Source: Agapanthus africanus
Taxonomy: Eukaryota; Streptophyta; Magnoliopsida; Asparagales; Amaryllidaceae
Assembly (NCBI GenBank): GCA_030015575.1
Contig: CM057346.1
Span: 560,176,315-560,240,314 of the forward strand
Direction: 5' to 3'
Length of the DNA stretch: 64,000 nucleotides
The first letter of the stretch is position 1; every line of letters starts with the position of its first letter. Of the stretch, positions 55,521 to 64,000 are shown piece by piece. The notes below the pieces were generated by a model. The model did not search any database and had not been told where the DNA came from. It was given only the letters and a program-made list of their open reading frames with translations. The position numbers were made by a program, and so were the translations under genes.

Positions 55521-55855
55521 GGTGCGCAAGCGCGCGCGCCACGTGTCGGCACGCGGGCGACTTGCGCACTTGCGCAGTTGCGCAAGCGCGCGCGCCACGT
55601 GTCGGCACGCGGGCGCCTTGCGCAACTGCGCAGTTGCGCAAGCGCGCGCGCCACGTGTCGGCACGCGGGCGCCTTGCGCAACTGCGCAGTTGCGCAAGCG
55701 CGCGCGCCACGTGTCGGCACGCGGGCGACTTGCGCACTTGCGCAGTTGCGCAAGCGCGCGCGCGCCACGTGTCGGCACGCGGGCGACTTGCGCACTTGCG
55801 CAGTTGCGCAAGCGCGCGCGCCACGTGTCGGCACGCGGGCGACTTGCGCACACAA
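55521..55855. repeat. 56-base C+G-rich array with CACGTG in TAT3 LTR
   Basis: Six units with CACGTG at 55540, 55596, 55652, 55708, 55766 and 55822. The unit contains TTGCGCAAGCGCGCGCGCC, CACGTGTCGGCACGCGGGCG and CTTGCGCA(A/C)(T/C)TGCGCAG. Every frame on both strands is partly open because of composition. It is positioned between the U5 cassette and the TATA box. Confidence 0.9.
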
Positions 55856-56582
55856 CAGGCTTTTAGCCTAAAAAGATTTCTCTGAAGAGAAATCAAAGAG
55901 GAGTTAGACTCCTGAGTGTTTTTTTTTTTGTTGGGTTAATGGAAGGGTTCTTCTTCTTCCTCCTGTTGCTTGCTGGATCTTGAAGATCAAGAGATGTAAA
56001 AATCTCAAAATCTCTCCTTTTTAAGATCTGATGGCAGATCCAAGTTCCCCTTTGTGGGTTTTGTGGTGGAAAACTATTTAGTTTTGAAAAAGGAAGAGTA
56101 AAACTCTTGATTTAATTCAAGAGAAAGAAGAAGGTTTTGGAACCTTGAAGAAGGAGAAAGAGATCTCAGATCTAGAAATTTCTGGAGAGAGAAAAAAGTT
56201 GTTTAGATATTTTCATTATCTTGCCTTTATAGGCCATACATTTTACACATAGCCCCTTGGGCTTCACAAAATGGCATTTTGCCTATCCCATGGCTCATGT
56301 GCCATTTCTTTTTGCACATAAGCCATGGGCTTTACAAAAATTTGGCTTCATGCCCATTTTCTTACATTTATCCATAAAATAAAATAAAAGAAAATGCAAC
56401 AAAATTATTTATTACAAAATTTTTATCTTGGCACGGGGGGAGGCCGGCCGCTTCATGTTCGGGCTCGACCCGGGCATGGGCCCACTGGGTCTGGGCTTGG
56501 GCCCACTTGGCTTGGGGTTGACTTGGATTTTGACTTGGTCAACCGGGGTGTAAATTTTTACCCCAACAAATTGCCCCCCATC

Positions 56583-57935
56583 AATAAATGCACACCACAT
56601 ATGTGGGTCGTGTGCATGAAATTGATGGATCTTCTTTCACGTGGAGGCGACTTGATTTGGTTCCCGCTTTTTGGGAAGCTGGCACTGCCCTTTTTACGAC
56701 ATGGACGGTCGTTGCTTGACATGTCTCCGAGACGGAGTGTCCGTGATAGACGTTTTCCCTGGCCCGGAGTTATCTGGTTCCCGCTTTGTAGGAATCCTGC
56801 ACTGCCCTTTTTGCGACTTGGACGGCCGGTGCTGCCCTTTTTGCGACTTGGACGGTCGGTGCTGCCCTTTTAGCGACGTGGACGGTCGGTGCTGCCCTTT
56901 TTGCGACTTGGACGGTCGGTGCTGCCCTTTTTGCGACGTGGACGGTCGGTGCTTCCCTTTTTGCGACGTGGACGGTCGGTTCTGCCCTTTTAGCGACGTG
57001 GACGGTCGATGCTGCCCTTTTAGCGACGTGGACGGTCGATTCTGCCCTTTTTGCGACGTGGACGGTCGGTGTTGCCCTTTTAGCGACGTGGACGGTCGAT
57101 GCTGCCCTTTTTGCGACTTGGACGGTCGGTGCTGCCCTTTTAGCGACGTGGACGGTCGGTGCTGCCCTTTTAGCGACGTGGACGGTCGGTTCTGCCCTTT
57201 TTGCGACGTGGACGGTCGGTGCTGCCCTTTTAGCGACGTGGACGGTCGGTGCTGCCCTTTTAGCGACGTGGACGGTCGGTCCTGCCCTTTTTGCGACTTG
57301 GACGGTCGGTGCTGCCCTTTTAGCGACGTGGACGGTCGGTTCTGCCCTTTTAGCGACGTGGACGGTCGATGCTGCCCTTTTAGCGACGTGGACGGTCGAT
57401 TCTGCCCTTTTTGCGACGTGGACGGTCGGTGTTGCCCTTTTAGCGACGTGGACGGTCGATGCTGCCCTTTTTGCGACGTGGACGGTCGGTTCTGCCCTTT
57501 TTGCGACGTGGACGGTCGGTGCTGCCCTTTTAGCGACGTGGACGGTCGGTGCTGCCCTTTTAGCGACGTGGACGGTCGGTCCTGCCCTTTTTGCGACTTG
57601 GACGGTCGGTGCTGCCCTTTTAGCGACGTGGACGGTCGGTGCTGCCATTTTAGCGACGTGGACGGTCGATGCTTGATTTGACTTGCTCTGCTTCTTGCAG
57701 TGTCAGGGGTAGACTTGACTTGCTCCGCTTCTTGCGGTGTTGAAATTGGATTCTGACTTGCTGATTTTGATTGGGTTGACATCAGCATCGCTATATTGGA
57801 ATATGGTACCAGGAGCGAACCATCATCTGTCATGGAGAGGATTTTGGGATTTTGGTTTTTGTTTGGCATCTGCATTGCTGCACTGGAATAATGCCAGGAG
57901 CAACTCATCATTTGCCCCGAGAGAATTTGAGAATT
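56583..57935 (-). repeat. TAT3 30-base minisatellite (about 29 units) and flanks
   Basis: Unit, plus strand: GACGGTCGGTGCTGCCCTTT followed by TTGCGACGTG, from about 56801 to 57672, with a lone diverged unit at about 56680. Four positions vary (A/T, G/T, A/G and a G/T/C position), and blocks of 10-12 units recur (57001 with 57361; 57181-57330 with 57481-57630), a higher-order pattern. Because 30 is a multiple of three and the unit has no stop, three long frames are open, including a 405-codon minus-strand one (RPSTSLKGQH repeats). I regard them as by-products. Two copies of the 82-base repeat follow at 57778-57925. Confidence 0.9.
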
Positions 57936-59352
57936 GATGGCTTAGGAGGCAGGTTTAGATCCCTATCACCTAAGACTTTTCAATTTTATGGGCCGTGAGG
58001 GTCCCATAAAAGCATTTTCTCCCTACGAGTCGAAAGGATCTCGTAGGCGTATTTTCTCCATAGGAGTCGTGGGGACTCCTAAGTGTGTTGCTCCTTTGTG
58101 AGTCGTAAGGATCTCACGCGGGAATTTCCTCCTCTCAAAGTCGAGAGGACTTTGAGAGTGCATTTCATCTTCTTTTCACGAGTTTGCGCCCTTTCAGGTT
58201 TTCACAAACTCGTCGGCAGTCCTGCTGTTTTTACTCACGGAGCCCTTTCGGGTTTTCCTCCGTGCCCATTTTGCTTGTGGACATACCCCTTTTTTTTTAG
58301 TGGGACTTTGAATGTGGTCTCACCGGTAGGACTTAGGAGAGATTGGGATTGTTTTACGCCCGTGGATTGTATACGGTTTTGCAGGATGTATGATCCAGAC
58401 CGTAGGGCCAGAAAGATTTCAGGGATTTGTTGGCGTCTGCATCGCTGCACTGGAATGTGGTACCAGGAGCGACTCATCATTCGCCGTTGGGGTATGGGAT
58501 TTGGAATTTGGTTGGCGTCTGCATCGCTGCACTGGAATATGGTACCAGGAGCGACTCATCATTCGCCATTGGGGTATGGGATTTGGAATTTGGTTGGCGT
58601 CTGCATCGCTGCACTGGAATATGGTACCAGGAGCGACTCATCATTCGCTATTTGGGGACTTGGAATTTGGATCTTGTTTGGCATCAGCATTGCTGCACTG
58701 GAATAATGCCAGGAGCAACTCATCATTTGTCTTGGGAGGACTTGGGATTTGGGTTTTTGGTCGGCATCAGCACCGCTAACACTGAAGCGAAATGCCAGGA
58801 GCGACTCATCATTTGCCGTTGCCCGTCGGGGAATGATGGCTTAGGAGATAGGTTTGGGTCCCTACCACCTAAGGCTTTTCAATTTTATGGGCCGTGAGGG
58901 TCCCATAAAGCATTTTCTCCCTACGAGTCGTAAGGATCCCGCAGGTGTATTTTCTCCTTAGGAATCGTGAGGATTCCTAAGTGTGTTGCTCCATTGTGAG
59001 TCGTAAGGATCTCACGCAGGTGTTTTCTCCTCACAAGGTCGAGAGGACTTTGCGAGTGTTTTTCATCTCTTTTCACGAGTTTGCACCCTTTCGGGTTTTC
59101 ACAAACTCGCCGGTAGTCCTGCTGTTTTTACTCACGGAGCCCTTTCGGGTTTTCATCCGTGCCCGTTTTGCTTGTGGACATACCGTTTATTTCTTCTTCT
59201 TTTTTTTTTCTTTTTCTTTCTTTTTTTTTTTTTTTTTGCTGCTGGTGGGACTTTAAAAGTAGTCTCACCGGCAGGATTTGGGAGAAATAGGGGTTATTTA
59301 CGCCCGTGGATTGTATACGGTTTTGCAGGATGTCTGATCCAGACCGTAGGGC
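57936..59352 (-). repeat. TAT3 about 900-base direct duplication with hairpins and 82-base repeats
   Basis: Copy A 57936-58408 and copy B 58834-59352 share GATGGCTTAGGAG, a run of constant-loop hairpins (plus strand: TATGGG-CCGTGAGGGT-CCCATA, CTACGAG-TCGAAAGGAT-CTCGTAG, AGGAGT-CGTGGGG-ACTCCT, CTCAAAGT-CGAGAGG-ACTTTGAG), the CCCGAAAGGG stem modules, and GTGGATTGTATACGG. Between them (58431-58815) are five units of an 82-84 base repeat, TGGCGTCTGCATCGCTGCAC...CAGGAGCGACTCATCATT, related to TAT2 27890-27950. Confidence 0.8.
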
Positions 59353-59385
59353 TGATGTGCTCAATTCGCCTGCGACTTGGAGCAT

Positions 59386-62300
59386 TCATGTGTAGTATTT
59401 CTTGAGATATCGGCCATTAATGGGCGGCATGGGCCTTTCTCCCTCTGCACTTATTAGTTGGTAGGATCCTCCGTCGAACACTTTCTCAATGACGTATGGT
59501 CCTTCCCAGTTTGGCTCGAATTTTCCTTTGGCATGTCGATTGAGGATGATCGGTCTTTTGAGGACCAACACCAATTCACCTTTCTTGAAAGCACGGAGAC
59601 GAGTTATCTTGTCATAGGCCCGTGACATTTGGGCTCGGTATAGCTCCAGATTTTGCTGCACCGCGAGCCTCTTTTCTTCGAGGGCATCGAGTTCTTCAAG
59701 TCGAAGGAGCACGTTTTCTTCCTCCGTCAACTCATGTTGGATGGCCATTCTTAAGCTTGGAACTTCAACTTCGAGGGGGAGGACCGCCTCCACTCCGAAG
59801 AGCAATGAGTATGGAGTGGACTGAGTTGGAGTACGGTGCGTGGTACGATATGCCCACAATGCCTCGTGAAGCTTGAGATTCCAGTCTCTCTTGTTGGCTG
59901 AAGCATTTTTCCTCAGAAGCTTGCATAGAGTCTTATTGAAGGCTTCGGCTAGCCCATTGGCTCTTGGATTATAGATGGAGGAATACCTCCAGTCTATCTT
60001 GTGCTGAGTAGCGAATCTTGAGACATTGAAGCTTTTGAAAGAAGGCCCGTTGTCAGAAATGATTCTTCTTGGTGTACCGAAGCGGTATAGAATATTATGC
60101 TGGAAGAATGTCAGAATATCCTTTGTCTTGACTTCTTTTAGCGGGACAGCTTCAGCCCATCTGGAGAAGTAGTCTGTCGCGGCCAGTATGAACCGGTGGC
60201 CTTTAGATGACGGAGGATCAATTGGGCCAACAATGTCGGTGCCCCAGACTTCGAAGGGCCACGACGCCACTGTAGGATGCAATGGATTGGGATGCTTGTG
60301 AATAAAATCACCGTGAATTTGGCAAATATAACATTTCTTTGCATGCTCTCCGCAGTCCCGTATCATAGTGGGCCAGTAATACCCAAGCCGTTTGATTTGA
60401 AGTCGCATCTTAGGGCCAGATTGGTGAGCACCGCAAACGCCCGAGTGAACATCTTTCATGACCTTTTGGGCTTCGGCTAATGACAGACACCTGAGCCAGA
60501 GTTGGTCATATGACCTGCGGTATAACGTGTCATTTACAAACACGTATCGGAGAGCTCTTTTCTTCAGCTGGATCCTCGCAGATTTTTCTTCGGGAAGCTT
60601 GTCATATCGGAGGTACTCTATGAAGGGTTCTCTCCAATCGGGCTCGTCTTGGATGATCGAAGCTTCTTCCGCAGGACTGCTCTTCTGTTCCGCGCTTTCC
60701 TCTTCTCGTAGAGAGACTGGGGGTAGAATTTGCCGGCTCCTGACTGTGATCAGAATTTCGTCCATTTCAGGATCAGCCAGTTCCTTGGCCAAGCGAGCGA
60801 GTACATCAGCCTTTCCGTTCAACGCTCTAGGGACTCTCGTTAGTTTGATATGAGTGAACCGTTTCATGAGTTCCACCACCCTACCTCTGTACCGAGCTAA
60901 CTCGGGTTTGTATATCTTATAGTCGCCGCTTACTTGGTTGACGACAAGCTGGGAGTCACCGTAAACTCGTAGCCGAAGGATTTCCATTTCTATGGCGAGT
61001 TCCAAACCAGCTATCAGAGCTTCATACTCAGCTTCATTGTTTGTCCGAGGCTCGATGAGAGCAAAAGAACGCCGTAGGGTTCCCATTGATGGTGTGATGA
61101 ACACCAATCCTATCCCTGCTTTTATCTCCGGGACGCTTGATTTACTGGAGGTTCTTATCGATGAGGCCCCATCGAAGTAGAGCTCCCAACATGGCTCGTC
61201 ATTCTCGAGATGCAGCACTTGTTCGTCGGGTAACTCACAATTTAGTGGCGACCCTTCTGGTATGGGATGAGCAGCGAGAAAGTCTGCAAGAGCTTGCCCT
61301 TTTACTGCTTTTTGAGGAGTATATACTATGTCAAACTCAAGTAGCATGACGGCCCATCTTGCCATTCTGCCGGCTAGGCTTGCTCTGGTCATCAAGTGTT
61401 TGAGCGGGTCGACCTTGGAGATTAGCATAACCCGGTGAGCCATCAGATAGTGCCTCAGCTTCTTCACAGCAAATATCAGAGCCAAGCATTGCTTTTCGAT
61501 TGGGGAGTAGTTGTGTTCCGCCCCGACTAGAGTTCGACTGAGGTAGTAGAGGGCATTTTCTTTTCCTTCCTCATTATTCTGGGCGAGGAGCGCACCGAGT
61601 GACTCATCTAGCGCGGCAGTGTAGAGAATCAACGGTTTGTTTGGAATGGGAGCAGCCAGCACTGGAGGGTGCAACAAGTATTGTTTGATGCTTTCGAACG
61701 CTGCTTGACATTCGGCATCCCAGATAAAAGGAGCTCCTTTCTTCATGAGCTTTGAGAGGGGCCTACATCTCCCCGATAAATTTGAGATAAACCTCCGTAT
61801 ATAAGCAAGCTTGCCTTGAAAAGATCTTAGCTGCGTCAGACTCTTCGGAGGGGGCATCTCTATGATGGCCTTTATCTTCGACGGGTCAACTTCGATCCCT
61901 CGATGTCGGACTATGAAGCCCAAGAATTTTCCCGATGACACGCCAAAAGCGCACTTCAGAGGATTCATCTTCAGATCGTATTCCCTCAGTCTGGTGAGAA
62001 CGGTCCTAAGATCTTGGATATGATCGGCCCTGGTTTTAGTCTTGACGACCAGATCATCGACATAACATTCGACGACTTTATGGATCAGGTCATCAAAGAT
62101 ATTGGTCATTGCCCTTTGATATGTAGCACCTGCGTTCTTCAGTCCGAATGGCATTACCTTGTAGCAATATATTCCGATCAGGGTTCGAAATGCTGTGTGC
62201 TTCTCATCCTCAGGCGACATCTTGATCTGATTATATCCAGACGAGCCGTCCATAAAGGTGAACAGTTCGTAATTTGAGGTGTCATCGACCATCATTTCCA

Positions 62301-64000
62301 TGACCGGTAGCGGGAAGTCATCTTTAGGACATGCCTTATTGAGGTCCCTGAAATCGACACAGACTCGGATCTGCCCATTTTTCTTCTTCACTGGGACTAT
62401 GCATGCGATCCAGTCTGCATATTTCTCTTCCCTGATGAAGCCGGCATCGATGAGCTTCTTAGTTTCCTCGATGACCTTTTCTTCTAGTTCCCTTCTCATT
62501 CTTCGAGGAGCTTGTTTGACTGGCTTAGCATCAGGAGATATAGCCAACTTATGTACGGCCACTTCAGGGGAAAGGCCAGGCATTTCTTTGTATGTCCACG
62601 CGAAGCAGTCGACGAACTCATGCAGCAGGGCGATTATCTGCGCTTTCATTTCCTCTGACAAGAGCGAGCTGATGTAGGTCGGCCTTGGATTATCGGGCGT
62701 TCCTAAGTCAATCTCGGTTAGCTCGTCAAAGGTTGCTTGCCCGCCATCTTCGAGCTCTTGAGGAGCTTCTTCTGGCTCGGCTATCTCGTCGTCATCATTT
62801 GATCTTTCGCTGGCCTCACCAACATGGATCATGTAGCATGCTTTGGAATCAGGTTGAATGTAGCCTATGCCCCGTCTATCTGGAATTCGTCCATCGATGA
62901 GTGCTCGGACCTGGGGCGGATGCCATAGCCCTTCGTAAAACTTTGCTTCGGACTCCGTTTGATATAACCGGCATCCGCACTTCTTAAAGTATTCCCGCAT
63001 CTCGGGCGCATAGTATCTGGGATTGAGGACGGCTCTTATGCCTCTCTCATATGGAAGGCACGCGACAGACAAATCGTCCGGGTGCGCAACGGGGTTTGAC
63101 CCATAAAACAAGATGCCCTTCTGTCCACTTTTCCTCCCGGGAACGTAGAAAGTTTTCAGCTGGTCCACGGTGGAGATTGATAATGCATCGAGCTCTTTGC
63201 ACATTTGCTCTGGTACCCTTGTAACGACTAGGGATCCTTCTGCAACTTCGAAGGTCTCTCGCAGTTTCGCTTGTTGCGTGGGGGTCCAATCTGCACCGCT
63301 ATTGCATGACAGATCCTCCTCCTCTGACTCTTCAGTGTCGCTGCCAAGATGAGGGCGGACTTTACTGCTAGATGGGGCTTCAGTGACGGATTCATCCGTA
63401 TCGCTGCCGAAACGAGGGCGAGTTTTATGGAAGGACGGGCTTCCAGCGTCAGACTCATCAGTGTCGCTACCGAAATGCGGGCGCACTTGGGCATTTTTGC
63501 TTTTGAAAGTGACAGCCGGCGCAGATTTGCTTTTGAGCCTTGGGGCTGGTCTATCCTCAGTCAGTTGTGGCTTAGCATTTTGGTGGTTCATAAAGTACCG
63601 AGAATCTTCATATCGGACTTCATGCACACCGAACGGTTGGATGTCTCCGTCAATGCGTCTTTCTTCGCCATTTTTAGTATATTTCATGCATTGATGGAGA
63701 GTTGACGGAATGATGCCGTAATCATGGATCCACGGCCGCCCCAAGAGAATCTTATAAGATGTGTCGGCGTCGATCACGTATATCTTAGCTTCAGTTTGCA
63801 GATCCCCAAATTTGATTGGCAAAGCTATAGACCCTAGAACTTGCTGGCAATTTTGGTTGAACCCTTGAATGACAATCCTTTCCCTCGACAGGTGTCGGAC
63901 GTCCATTGACAAACTCTTCAGAGTTCGCAAGTTCATGATGTTCACTGAGGACCCCGGATCAATCAATATACGATTAATTCGATCTCCGTCGCTGTACCCG
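59386..64000 (-). CDS. TAT3 pol: protease end, RT, RNase H, second RNase H, integrase (partial at window edge)
   Basis: Open frame from beyond the window edge to a stop at 59386, about 1540 codons visible. Protease: LIDPGSSVNIMNLRTLKSL at about 63910-63970 and LLGRPWIHDYGIIPSTLHQC near 63700-63760. An acidic linker with three RPxFGSDTDES-type repeats lies near 63320-63500. RT about 61750-62600, with YVDDLVV near 62050-62068. RNase H 61270-61720. Archaeal-type RNase H 60790-61190, with WELYFDGASS, NNEAEYEALIAGLELA and KADVLARLA. Integrase: zinc finger 60300-60450, WGTDIVGPID near 60220-60250, IISDNGPSF near 60045-60070, NGLAEAF near 59940. The C-terminus ends GRYLKKYYT. The final residues and domain order match TAT2. 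It looks whole within the window; it is a retroelement polyprotein, not a host gene. Confidence 0.93.
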   Translation of the reverse strand, partial: GYSDGDRINRILIDPGSSVNIMNLRTLKSLSMDVRHLSRERIVIQGFNQNCQQVLGSIALPIKFGDLQTEAKIYVIDADTSYKILLGRPWIHDYGIIPSTLHQCMKYTKNGEERRIDGDIQPFGVHEVRYEDSRYFMNHQNAKPQLTEDRPAPRLKSKSAPAVTFKSKNAQVRPHFGSDTDESDAGSPSFHKTRPRFGSDTDESVTEAPSSSKVRPHLGSDTEESEEEDLSCNSGADWTPTQQAKLRETFEVAEGSLVVTRVPEQMCKELDALSISTVDQLKTFYVPGRKSGQKGILFYGSNPVAHPDDLSVACLPYERGIRAVLNPRYYAPEMREYFKKCGCRLYQTESEAKFYEGLWHPPQVRALIDGRIPDRRGIGYIQPDSKACYMIHVGEASERSNDDDEIAEPEEAPQELEDGGQATFDELTEIDLGTPDNPRPTYISSLLSEEMKAQIIALLHEFVDCFAWTYKEMPGLSPEVAVHKLAISPDAKPVKQAPRRMRRELEEKVIEETKKLIDAGFIREEKYADWIACIVPVKKKNGQIRVCVDFRDLNKACPKDDFPLPVMEMMVDDTSNYELFTFMDGSSGYNQIKMSPEDEKHTAFRTLIGIYCYKVMPFGLKNAGATYQRAMTNIFDDLIHKVVECYVDDLVVKTKTRADHIQDLRTVLTRLREYDLKMNPLKCAFGVSSGKFLGFIVRHRGIEVDPSKIKAIIEMPPPKSLTQLRSFQGKLAYIRRFISNLSGRCRPLSKLMKKGAPFIWDAECQAAFESIKQYLLHPPVLAAPIPNKPLILYTAALDESLGALLAQNNEEGKENALYYLSRTLVGAEHNYSPIEKQCLALIFAVKKLRHYLMAHRVMLISKVDPLKHLMTRASLAGRMARWAVMLLEFDIVYTPQKAVKGQALADFLAAHPIPEGSPLNCELPDEQVLHLENDEPCWELYFDGASSIRTSSKSSVPEIKAGIGLVFITPSMGTLRRSFALIEPRTNNEAEYEALIAGLELAIEMEILRLRVYGDSQLVVNQVSGDYKIYKPELARYRGRVVELMKRFTHIKLTRVPRALNGKADVLARLAKELADPEMDEILITVRSRQILPPVSLREEESAEQKSSPAEEASIIQDEPDWREPFIEYLRYDKLPEEKSARIQLKKRALRYVFVNDTLYRRSYDQLWLRCLSLAEAQKVMKDVHSGVCGAHQSGPKMRLQIKRLGYYWPTMIRDCGEHAKKCYICQIHGDFIHKHPNPLHPTVASWPFEVWGTDIVGPIDPPSSKGHRFILAATDYFSRWAEAVPLKEVKTKDILTFFQHNILYRFGTPRRIISDNGPSFKSFNVSRFATQHKIDWRYSSIYNPRANGLAEAFNKTLCKLLRKNASANKRDWNLKLHEALWAYRTTHRTPTQSTPYSLLFGVEAVLPLEVEVPSLRMAIQHELTEEENVLLRLEELDALEEKRLAVQQNLELYRAQMSRAYDKITRLRAFKKGELVLVLKRPIILNRHAKGKFEPNWEGPYVIEKVFDGGSYQLISAEGERPMPPINGRYLKKYYT

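Larger units (their letters stand above)
55042..56568 (-). repeat. TAT3 3' LTR
   Basis: In element orientation it begins TGTTGGGGTAAAAATT (at 56568), right after the polypurine tract GATGGGGGGCAATT (56569-56582), and ends GACGAAAAACA (at 55042). A TATA-like box, minus-strand CTATAAAGG, is at about 56224-56232. It contains palindromes GATTTCTCTGAAGAGAAATC and AGGAGTTAGACTCCT (55875-55915), a C+G-rich array, and the U5 hairpin cassette at 55095-55205. Short ORFs in it follow the repeats. Confidence 0.85.
55042..64000 (-). mobile_element. TAT3: Tat-lineage element, 3' LTR to protease (continues beyond window)
   Basis: Read right to left: end of protease, RT, RNase H, second RNase H, integrase, a 2.8-kb repeat-rich noncoding region, polypurine tract, 3' LTR. 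The pol frame has no break in the window, so this copy looks whole here and young. Gag and the 5' LTR are outside the window. It is inserted into the integrase region of TEK3. It shares structural repeats with TAT2 and TAT1 but its LTR is clearly another family. Confidence 0.9.

Noticed and set aside
56671-57681. 336-codon plus-strand Cys-rich ORF with CCPFSDVDGR repeats
   Set aside because: It is the antisense reading of the 30-base minisatellite, whose unit has no stop; other frames are equally open.
60458-60853. Plus-strand ORFs opposite TAT3 pol (60458, 62279, 63349 and others)
   Set aside because: They are shadows of the strongly conserved minus-strand pol frame.
59386-64000. Endogenous pararetrovirus (caulimovirus) as source of the RT
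   Set aside because: There is an integrase with HHCC and DDE-type motifs, LTRs and a second RNase H; no movement protein is seen.

Overview
The window is plant nuclear DNA, almost certainly from a flowering plant with a large, repeat-rich genome. Nearly every base belongs to nested LTR retrotransposons of three plant Ty3/gypsy types: chromodomain chromoviruses (Tekay/Del-like, here TEK1-3), Tat-lineage elements with a second RNase H between RNase H and integrase (TAT1-3), and one Athila-like non-autonomous element (ATH1). I see no ordinary host gene, tRNA or rRNA gene outside the elements. All retroelement calls are fossils judged from motifs, end structure and relative position; no alignment or database search was run.

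Layout, left to right. TEK1 (1-3492, minus) is a 3' LTR plus an integrase/RNase H remnant. 3493-5265 is a partial Tat-type LTR packed with short palindromes. ATH1 (5266-12106, plus) has LTR remnants, a primer-binding site, and an unfamiliar coding remnant with a repeated helix motif. TAT1 (minus) is split in two: 12107-15087 (late gag, protease) and 37726-about 42275 (early gag, 5' LTR). TAT2 (15088-37725, plus, 22.6 kb, with a 5-bp target duplication GTCGG) sits inside the TAT1 gag region. TEK2 (about 42276-48757, minus) and TEK3 (48948-55041, plus) lie head to head with homologous 5' LTRs. A foldback MITE lies in the TEK2 LTR. TAT3 (55042 to beyond 64000, minus) is inserted in the TEK3 integrase region and has an uninterrupted pol frame in this window.

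The most striking content is in the Tat elements. TAT2 carries, antisense between integrase and 3' LTR, what looks like a complete eight-exon gene (29700-34505, minus) for a plant-mobile-domain protein with a coiled-coil tail. All seven introns are short, GT-AG and phase 1, and every internal exon is a multiple of three. The Tat LTRs and 3' noncoding regions are built from dense short hairpins. Some of these keep the same loop while their stems change in a compensating way between copies and between elements: a three-hairpin cassette near the primer-binding site, a 3' array of hairpins with a TCCTCACGA-type loop, and paired stems around CCCGAAAGGG. This looks like a shared structural RNA (or DNA) vocabulary of the family.

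Order of events inferred from nesting: TAT1 is older than TAT2 and ATH1, which interrupt it; TEK3 is older than TAT3; the MITE entered TEK2 after TEK2 integrated or in a source copy. By eye the two TAT2 LTRs differ by only a few percent at most, so TAT2 is recent, probably of the order of a million years or less under usual plant rates.
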